Shown: piece by piece, positions 58,661-63,906 of the stretch | Layout: every line of letters starts with the position of its first letter | Numbering within the stretch: the first letter of the stretch is position 1 | From: a virus | Length of the DNA stretch: 63,906 nucleotides | IMG/VR virus record: IMGVR_UViG_3300037325_000356 | Location: 1-63,906 of that record | Direction: 5' to 3' (one strand) | Position numbers and translations under genes: made by a program | Notes under the pieces: generated by a model | Seen by the model: the letters and a program-made list of their open reading frames with translations, nothing else | Told to the model about the DNA's origin: nothing | The model's database searches: none

Positions 58661-59137
58661 TTAAATTAATCCTTTTGCTGTTGCCATTGCGATCGCCTGA
58701 GTGTGCAGACTTGAATCGAGAGAACCTTTCAAAATAGCGAGTCTATTTTTTTGGGGGATTTTTTGCAGTTGTTTCAGTTTTGCAACAATAGACGGATCGA
58801 CGTTATCTTCTGCAATAACCGGCGCGAGTTTGACGGGTTGTTGTTCGTCTTTGAAATGTCTCCGAACTTGCGATGGGAGATAGCAACAAAGCTCACCCGG
58901 CTGGAACTCTACTATCAACTCGCACCAACCGCCTATTCGCCAGTTGTGAGAGAAGAAATAGCCGATCTGGTTATCATGTTTACTGTCTGAGTTATCTATG
59001 ATAACCAGATCGCCCTGTTTGAACTTTTCCCAATCTTGCGTCAGATGTGAGGACACCATACGCTCTAAATGTGTGCACCGCCTTTGTAAATTATCGATCG
59101 TGTCTCTTTGGTTTCTTTCAACTTCAGATTCTGGCAT
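58661..59137 (-). CDS. Hypothetical protein of the clamp operon
   Basis: A 158-residue protein. N-terminal helix (NQRDTIDNLQRRCTHLERMV), a beta-like middle with an acidic/Trp-rich part (IGGWCELIVEFQPGELCCYLPS), and a Gln/Lys helix at the C-terminus. Not recognised. Starts 4 bases after the clamp stop, so translationally coupled; may be a clamp partner. Confidence 0.6.
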   Translation of the reverse strand: MPESEVERNQRDTIDNLQRRCTHLERMVSSHLTQDWEKFKQGDLVIIDNSDSKHDNQIGYFFSHNWRIGGWCELIVEFQPGELCCYLPSQVRRHFKDEQQPVKLAPVIAEDNVDPSIVAKLKQLQKIPQKNRLAILKGSLDSSLHTQAIAMATAKGLI

Positions 59138-59141
59138 TGTT

Positions 59142-60302
59142 TTATTCTTGGATAGAGACGACTGCTATTATGTTGATCAACTCACCATGTAATGTTTGGC
59201 TAACGATTTTTACCATCGCCGGATTAAATAACAAATCACAAGTCTCCGCGGTTAGTATACTAACAGCAACCAGAGTGTAATCGAGATTTAACCTGACTGT
59301 ATAACCATCTGTTAGCGCGTCTTTCTTAAATCCCACTTCTTCTGTGAACAAGTCGGACTCATGCTCGATCAATATTTTCTCGGTGTCTTTCTCGAAAGTG
59401 AATTTGATAGTATTACTAACTACCAGCTTATTACTAGGGAGGAGGACTTTTGCTCGTTTGAGTGCTAACATCAGTGCTTTAGGTTCCACCGTGTAGGGAT
59501 TACTAAACGGCAGCGTTAACAGTCGCTCTATAGGCGGATAATTTGACCCGTCATTGAGACGAACTGCAAAAGAAGTATCTTCATGTGCACAGTGAAAGAC
59601 TGCTATAGAATCAGTGAAGTAGATAGCGATTTTCCCCGAAACTTTCAAGAGTTTACAAAGTGATAATACTTTTTGACCCGGTATTAAAACAGAGTAATTC
59701 TTCTCTGGCAGAATTGGGTAAACAACATTAACTGCTTGCCAGCGACTCGATCGCCTGGTATCCGTCCCCATTGTTGTTAGAGTTCGTTCTTCAACATTAA
59801 AGTTGATTTTTGCCGAACAATAACTTTGATTCTCAGCACTCAGAGACGGGTAAACGTTCAGCAATCCCTCACGCAAAACCTCACCTTCTAATTCGATACA
59901 GGTTGACGTTTGAGCGCCGCTCAAAATGTCTTCTGTTAGTGGGTAAAATCCTCTGGCATCTTCTGCACACGGTGATTTCCACTTCGATCGCCCTTGTTTT
60001 ATCAACAATTGCCCTTTATTTGGTGACACCAAATCAATTTCTGATTCTTTGTCTAGTCTTTCGACAATTTGCAAAAACTGAGGAGAAATAACCATCACTC
60101 CATCTGGCAAACTCTCTCCCCAATCTCGATCGCATAGAACTGTCTCGCTCGTTCCGTCAAAACTCGTCAGGGTTACGGTTCCTCCTGTCTTTGATAATTT
60201 AAATCCAGTTAACAGGATTTCTTCTGTAGACCCGCCCTTTGCTCGCTTTTGGCTCATCTTTAGAGCCTCAACGTCCGCTTTTATCTTTTTTACTGCTATC
60301 AT
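59142..60302 (-). CDS. DNA polymerase sliding clamp (DnaN/beta-like)
   Basis: A 386-residue protein, the length of bacterial beta clamps. KKIKADVEALKMSQKR at the N-terminus; TGFKLSKTGGTVTLTSFDGTSE, RTLTTMGTDTRRSSRWQAV near residue 175 and IRLNDGSNYPPIERLL near 240 correspond to clamp strands; RAKVLLPSNKLVVSNTIKFTFEKDTEKILI near 290 to the third domain. Tethers polymerase; with no virus polymerase seen it must serve the host enzyme. Class I promoter, good start. Confidence 0.8.
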   Translation of the reverse strand: MIAVKKIKADVEALKMSQKRAKGGSTEEILLTGFKLSKTGGTVTLTSFDGTSETVLCDRDWGESLPDGVMVISPQFLQIVERLDKESEIDLVSPNKGQLLIKQGRSKWKSPCAEDARGFYPLTEDILSGAQTSTCIELEGEVLREGLLNVYPSLSAENQSYCSAKINFNVEERTLTTMGTDTRRSSRWQAVNVVYPILPEKNYSVLIPGQKVLSLCKLLKVSGKIAIYFTDSIAVFHCAHEDTSFAVRLNDGSNYPPIERLLTLPFSNPYTVEPKALMLALKRAKVLLPSNKLVVSNTIKFTFEKDTEKILIEHESDLFTEEVGFKKDALTDGYTVRLNLDYTLVAVSILTAETCDLLFNPAMVKIVSQTLHGELINIIAVVSIQE

Positions 60303-60328
60303 TCACCACCTTTCTTTTTTGCTTCTTT

Positions 60329-60358
60329 AAGCTATCACGCGACAAAGGTTTATGTCAA
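60329..60358 (-). promoter_or_regulatory. Class I promoter of the clamp operon
   Basis: TTGACA (60353-60358), 18-base spacer, TAGCTT (60329-60334), with AAAATATTTTACCGAAACCC upstream. Confidence 0.85.
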
Positions 60359-60450
60359 GGGTTTCGGTAAAATATTTTTAAAACAGGCTCTAACCTTGAC
60401 CCCATATAGAACTGAGTTAGGAGTGAATGGCCCGATCGGTCAAGACAGAC

Positions 60451-60550
60451 TCATCTAGCATTATTTTAGAGCTTGGTTAACTGTCTGGCAGTCAAACATT
60501 TTTACTACAATCGTACTATGCACATAGCTAGAACCTAGCAAAAATGCTTA
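60451..60550 (+). repeat. Left-flank repeat, copy 3 (long)
   Basis: Longest copy, from CTCATCTAGCATTATTTT to AAAAATGCTT; abuts palindrome copy 21. Confidence 0.9.
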
Positions 60551-60658
60551 GAAGCGAGTTCACAATTCCATCACCTTTACTGTTGTGTCTGTCGTTTCTA
60601 CCTTCTTACTATTAGTAAGAGATCCAAACGACAGACACAGCAGCTAGAACTCGCTTCT
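60551..60658 (+). repeat. Nested-palindrome element, copy 21 (reference description)
   Basis: Three nested inverted repeats: outer AGAAGCGAGTTC/GAACTCGCTTCT (12 bp), middle TGTGTCTGTCGTTT/AAACGACAGACACA (14 bp), inner CTTACTA-T-TAGTAAG. The left side between outer and middle is about 20 bases, the right about 7. The 22 copies share ~85-95 percent identity by eye. Confidence 0.95.
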
Positions 60659-60701
60659 AATCTAACTTTTACCTGACTCTAGTATTGAGGGATTTTGGCA
60701 A

Positions 60702-60722
60702 GAAAAAACCCGCGCGGGGCGG
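60702..60722 (-). terminator. Terminator of the gpU/fibre operon (short)
   Basis: CCGC-CCCG-CGCGG with TTTTTTCTT, stem shortened against the stop codon at 60723. Confidence 0.65.
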
Positions 60723-61655
60723 CTAGATTCTGAGAACAGCGATCGCGCCGTAAACTTCGGGTTCACCTGCAATATTAGCGGGTGCTCCTAGCGTGTTTAA
60801 AGCTATTGGGTTTGTGGCTTCAACCATTGTCTCGATCGAGAAACTATTCGCGCTTGAAAGCGTAAACGCCGCCTCAAAATAAGAGAAGCCGTTGAAATCG
60901 TCACCTGACAAGGTGGAAGCGACGTTAGAGCCTTTGTAGATGGTATTTGTAGTTCTATTTACAAATTGAGACTTGAACCGTCCACAGACTGCACAACTGA
61001 TATATCCCCAAACAACGTAAGAGCCCGGTTGTAGCGTGACTCTGCCGTTAGAAAGTCCGATCGAACTGGTACTCTTTACTGTCGTTGTGAAACCTCTTTC
61101 TACCCAAATAGAGGGAGCCGCAGATCCGCCACCTGTACCTGTCGCTGCTTGTATTTGATAGCAAGCTGTCGCCATCCTGTCAGATCCGCTCGGTGAATTG
61201 CTCCAACCAAAAGCCCCATTACTTGTAACTTCTATGACTTTACCCTGTTGCTTTCCTAATGTTACCAACTCCGCAAGCCTAGGGGAAAATTCTAGAACCG
61301 AAACGCCCACTACATACTGATCCGACTCAATCTTTAGGTTTGTTGCGTTAGTTGATAGCGCAGGATATTCTGTCAATCTGATCGGTATTAATTCCTCTAT
61401 TGTTGTTAGTTTCTCTCGTGATTGTTGATTCTGAGTGAAAGTGTTTGTCTGTAAAGTTCTTAATGATTGAAGGCTTGTTAGATAGGCTGTCGCTGCTGTT
61501 ATCTGTACGTTCAAAGCTGCTAAATGTGCAGAGGCCTCTGTAGTTGCATTTTCGATTACTGTCTTGTTTGCGAGATTTAAAGCAGACAGCTCGTTAACTA
61601 TCTGATTGAAATTAGCAGCAAGGTTTGTATCTGTTCTTTCTAACTGGTTAACCAT
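60723..61655 (-). CDS. Tail fibre/appendage protein, paralogue 3
   Basis: A 310-residue protein. N-terminal helical part (LAANFNQIVNELSALNLANKTV), then ELVTLGKQQGKVIEVTSNGAFGW and a beta-rich C-terminal domain with CGRFKSQFVNRTTNTIYKGSN. Same plan as 45505 and 52905, with a similar junction at the same position. Starts 5 bases after the gpU-like gene, so probably cotranscribed with it. Confidence 0.6.
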   Translation of the reverse strand: MVNQLERTDTNLAANFNQIVNELSALNLANKTVIENATTEASAHLAALNVQITAATAYLTSLQSLRTLQTNTFTQNQQSREKLTTIEELIPIRLTEYPALSTNATNLKIESDQYVVGVSVLEFSPRLAELVTLGKQQGKVIEVTSNGAFGWSNSPSGSDRMATACYQIQAATGTGGGSAAPSIWVERGFTTTVKSTSSIGLSNGRVTLQPGSYVVWGYISCAVCGRFKSQFVNRTTNTIYKGSNVASTLSGDDFNGFSYFEAAFTLSSANSFSIETMVEATNPIALNTLGAPANIAGEPEVYGAIAVLRI

Positions 61656-61660
61656 TCTTT

Positions 61661-62023
61661 TTACCTGACTTTTTGTGAAGCGTCTTCTATTAAGTTAACA
61701 TCTATTACCATCCGAGTGATAATTCCGTTTAATTCCTTGCTGTATACTGCATCTATTTTTGCGATGCCGAAAATACCTTCTAGATCGGTTCCCGGTTGCC
61801 CAAAACCAAAACCACGAGCCGTCCCTAAGTCCGCAGCGTCACGCCACAATTTAACCCGCTGTCTTGAATTTGCACCGTTAAAATTCAACCGCAATTTTGC
61901 CGCCCGCGCTTTTCTTCCCAAAAACTGAGAAGACCTAAACCCGGTGATTATATTGTACTCGTCTGCAAATTCGCATGATATTAATTCTTGGTCATGAATT
62001 GTTATCGTTCCAAAAAATGCCAT
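61661..62023 (-). CDS. Tail protein U-like
   Basis: A 120-residue protein with start MAFFGTITIHDQEL (a longer frame to 62155 overlaps a divergent gene). Strand pattern IHDQELISCEFADEYNIITGFRSSQFLGRKARAAKLRLNFNG resembles P2 gpU, a tail-end protein that tells the tube when to stop. Family call is tentative. Confidence 0.5.
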   Translation of the reverse strand: MAFFGTITIHDQELISCEFADEYNIITGFRSSQFLGRKARAAKLRLNFNGANSRQRVKLWRDAADLGTARGFGFGQPGTDLEGIFGIAKIDAVYSKELNGIITRMVIDVNLIEDASQKVR

Positions 62024-62092
62024 TGACAAATCCTCAATTGTATGTAAAGCTTTTATGTACACAGACAAAACCAAGAGACAATAGTTGACATA

Positions 62093-62500
62093 ATGATGTG
62101 TAGTCAATGCCATCTCAACCCAAGACCCGCCGCGACTGTCTCCACTTGCAATCATACACGTTTTGATTCTTGGTGCGATGAATGCTTTGTTACTCGAAAG
62201 CTAACCGATATTTTCCCACAATGTACCAAAGAGGATATCGACAATTTAGAGAGTATTCAAAAAGACAGAAAGCAGAAAAGATTCGACAAGGTGCAGATCA
62301 CCGAGTTGACATCAAAGCTAGCAAAACTTAGACGCGAAAAGACAGGCGGTTTCGATTATACCTACGGTGCTAAGGCAGAGACTGAATCTGATTTACTTGA
62401 CGAACTCGATAAACTCTCAAAACGTACAAAAAGACAAGCCTCTGACACTGAATTGCATCGGCAACAACTCGAAAGTATCTATGATTATCTAGACGATTAA
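62093..62500 (+). CDS. Hypothetical protein with Cys/His cluster
   Basis: A 135-residue protein. Residues 2-32 (CSQCHLNPRPAATVSTCNHTRFDSWCDEC) contain a CxxC-x(n)-CxH-x(n)-CxxC zinc-ribbon-like arrangement; the rest is acidic/basic helix (NLESIQKDRKQKRFDKVQI, LDELDKLSKRTKRQ). Divergent from the gpU-like gene. A zinc-binding regulator is possible but not shown. Terminator at 62511. Confidence 0.6.
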   Translation: MMCSQCHLNPRPAATVSTCNHTRFDSWCDECFVTRKLTDIFPQCTKEDIDNLESIQKDRKQKRFDKVQITELTSKLAKLRREKTGGFDYTYGAKAETESDLLDELDKLSKRTKRQASDTELHRQQLESIYDYLDD

Positions 62501-62510
62501 ACTACAACAA

Positions 62511-62540
62511 AAAACCCGTCAAATCTTAGACGGGTTTTTT
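62511..62540. terminator. Bidirectional terminator between convergent genes
   Basis: AAAAACCCGTC-AAATCTTA-GACGGGTTTTTT. Confidence 0.9.
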
Positions 62541-62554
62541 GTATCTGTTCGCAA

Positions 62555-63304
62555 TCAAGAGTAAAAGGCGATCGCGTCAGTGACAGCTATTTGCGGTTCC
62601 AGCCCTCTGTCTATCAACCTCACTGCGTGACCTTCAATTCTGTCTATCAACACCAAAGATGCGGCACTATGGGTACTTCTCAGTTCATCTCTGTCGCACG
62701 ATCGCTCTGCACAAAGTTTGGAGGCTGTTTTCCCGAATAGCGATCGGTTGATTTTGTCTGAGCAATTCGAGTACACGAACTTTCGGTAATTCTCCGAGAC
62801 CTCGTTAGTCTCCAAATATTCCTTTATTGCGTCTGTCAAAGTGCGACGGGTAATTTTCCCGGCTAGTCGGGCATTAGTCTTAGCCTCTGCCGCGCCCTGT
62901 TCATAAATCCGACCAAACCGATCGTCAATAATGATATCTAAAGTTGTGGCAATTAATGCCGTGACGATCGCGCCTGCAAGAATATTGTTCTGTTTGTCAT
63001 GGTATCGGTAATAGATGGCTGCGCTTGTGGTATCCCACAGGTTGAGCTTTGACTTACCGCCTGACTCCATTTTGTACTGCCCTTGCAACGTTGTGAAACC
63101 CGCTCCCAGCATAGCTTTGAGGTCTTCAGACAGCCGATTTTGCAACGTTGTGGAACGGTTCAATCCGATACTTTCTGCAAGCCCTGCACCTGAGAGATAA
63201 TTGATAAATTTCCCGGTAGTTGAAGAGATTTGATTAGCCGTGTAAGCGTCGATCGCGATCGAGCCGATGTAGATTTCTGTCTTGAAAACTGTTAGAATTG
63301 TCAT
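62555..63304 (-). CDS. BRO-like antirepressor, two-module (N module C, C module A)
   Basis: A 249-residue protein starting MTILTVFKTE behind AGGCGAAC. The N-terminal half (IYIGSIAIDAYTANQIS, FINYLSGAGLAESIGL, LKAMLGAGFTTLQGQ) also occurs in the broken gene at 63404 and in the remnant at 1741. The C-terminal ~105 residues (RLAGKITRRTLTDAIKEYL, NRSLFGKTA) are nearly identical to those of 6008. A mosaic regulator. Preceded by the hairpin leader and promoter. Confidence 0.75.
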   Translation of the reverse strand: MTILTVFKTEIYIGSIAIDAYTANQISSTTGKFINYLSGAGLAESIGLNRSTTLQNRLSEDLKAMLGAGFTTLQGQYKMESGGKSKLNLWDTTSAAIYYRYHDKQNNILAGAIVTALIATTLDIIIDDRFGRIYEQGAAEAKTNARLAGKITRRTLTDAIKEYLETNEVSENYRKFVYSNCSDKINRSLFGKTASKLCAERSCDRDELRSTHSAASLVLIDRIEGHAVRLIDRGLEPQIAVTDAIAFYS

Positions 63305-63332
63305 CAGTTCGCCTGCTTTATAGGTTGACTCA

Positions 63333-63405
63333 TGCACCGGAAATTCAAGTTTCGCGGTGTTTTTTTATTGTAGCATAATAGCAAAGGTTTGCACTAAAAT
63401 GCGTT
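63333..63405 (-). promoter_or_regulatory. Conserved promoter plus leader hairpin of BRO-like gene
   Basis: Same module as at 1654 and 6751, with ATTATGCTACAAT and a GCACCG-type stem (here one base changed to ACACCG). Confidence 0.6.
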
Positions 63406-63745
63406 AAGGAAGTGTTGAGCTTGTGGTATCCCACAGGTTGAGCTTTGACCATGAGTTTTGAGTGTTTTTGTACTGCCCTTGTAACGTGGTAAAACCCGCT
63501 CCCAGCATAGCTTTGAGGTCTTCAGACAGCCGATTTTGTAACGTGGTATTTCTGTGTAATCCGATACTTTCTGCAAGCCCCGCACCTGAGAGATAGTTGA
63601 TAAATTTGCCTGTCGCGGGGTCAATCTCATTAGCCGTGTAACCGTCAACTGTTACCGCGCCGATCGCAAATTCTGTCTTGAAAACTGTCTGGCAGTCAAA
63701 CATTTTAACTACAATCGTACTATGCACATAGCTAGAACCTAGCAA
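63404..63745 (-). pseudogene. Truncated BRO-like gene (N module C)
   Basis: 113 codons whose residues 18-108 (QTVFKTEFAIGAVTV, FINYLSGAGLAESIGL, AMLGAGFTTLQGQ) match the N-terminal half of 62555, then diverge. The 5' end is replaced by the left-flank repeat at codon 4 or so; the upstream frame reads through the repeat. No C-terminal module follows. Confidence 0.7.
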
Positions 63746-63753
63746 AAATGCTT
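63685..63753 (+). repeat. Left-flank repeat, copy 4
   Basis: Starts inside the broken BRO-like frame (CTGTCTGGCAG) and abuts palindrome copy 22. Confidence 0.9.
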
Positions 63754-63862
63754 AGAAGCGAGTTCACAATTCCCTCACCGTTACGGTAGAGTTTGTCGTT
63801 TCTACCTTCTTACTATTAGTAAGAGATCTAAACGACAGACACAGCAACTAGAACTCGCTTCT
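63754..63862 (+). repeat. Nested-palindrome element, copy 22
   Basis: Full copy; 63786-63906 equals 9-129 exactly. Confidence 0.9.
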
Positions 63863-63906
63863 AGTCAGTATTTTACCTGACTCTAGTATTGGGGACTTTG
63901 GGCAAG

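Noticed and set aside
60551-60658. Palindrome elements as integron attC sites
   Set aside because: Folding is similar, but the outer arms lack the GTT/AAC core boxes in the expected place and no integron integrase is present; kept only as analogy.
1-63906. tRNA genes and an integrase or transposase
   Set aside because: None could be recognised by eye; the palindromes have no transposase frame. A tRNA search program would settle the first point.

Overview
This window looks like a nearly complete genome of a contractile-tailed virus (myovirus), probably a phage-plasmid, of a filamentous cyanobacterium. The host assignment rests on the very many HIP1-type GCGATCGC/CGATCG octamers, on cyanobacterial-style CRISPR repeats, and on a replication protein resembling the CyRepA1 type of cyanobacterial plasmids. 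The virus assignment rests on terminase, portal, prohead protease, capsid, sheath, tube, tape measure, gpU, gpX, gpD, gp25 and gpI/gpJ-like genes. Nostoc myoviruses A-1/N-1 are a plausible comparison, because N-1 is known to carry a CRISPR array, but no search could be run. No integrase, RNA polymerase, DNA polymerase or tRNA gene was recognised. The two window ends share about 121 identical bases, so the molecule is probably circular and opened inside a repeat.

Layout. 0-7.3 kb: BRO-like antirepressor paralogues and their decayed copies, mixed with tail genes (Gp37-like, baseplate J). 7.4-14.2 kb: an SSB-like protein, small regulators, a T5orf172/GIY-YIG protein, large terminase and gp25-like wedge. 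14.2-24.9 kb: a SWIM-type protein, a membrane-ATPase operon, a KilA-N protein, a C5 methyltransferase and hypotheticals. 25-30.7 kb: single-gene + strand cassettes, an HNH nuclease and a miniature CRISPR array. 30.7-36.8 kb: portal, tail completion, two C39-like proteins, tail protein I, Dam-like methyltransferase. 37.9-44.7 kb (minus): replication protein followed by gpX-fibre and gpD. 45.5-57.1 kb: a fibre protein, a tail-chaperone-like gene with a frameshift site, then the one long + strand late operon from protease to tape measure. 57.8-63.9 kb (minus): sliding clamp operon, fibre, gpU-like protein and more BRO genes.

The striking property is modularity. Most non-structural genes sit alone or in short operons inside a standard cassette, read in gene orientation as: a ~108-bp triple-nested palindrome, a promoter (TTGACA-N17/18-TAnnnT, or a variant with CCGGTA at -35), a leader rich in GAGAGA, the gene, and a GC-rich hairpin terminator. 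The palindrome occurs 22 times. Four large arrays of GTTCAGA/TCTGAAC repeats and several other dispersed repeats fill the rest of the non-coding DNA. Domain swaps, truncated paralogues and an apparently empty cassette show that the units recombine.

Working together: the CyRepA1-like protein with upstream iterons, clamp and SSB-like protein would replicate the molecule; the BRO/KilA-N/HTH proteins would regulate; the methyltransferases would mark DNA; the scattered head and tail genes make a P2/Mu-like contractile virion. Functions come from motif recognition by eye; coordinates of starts were adjusted where a ribosome binding site or promoter decides them.
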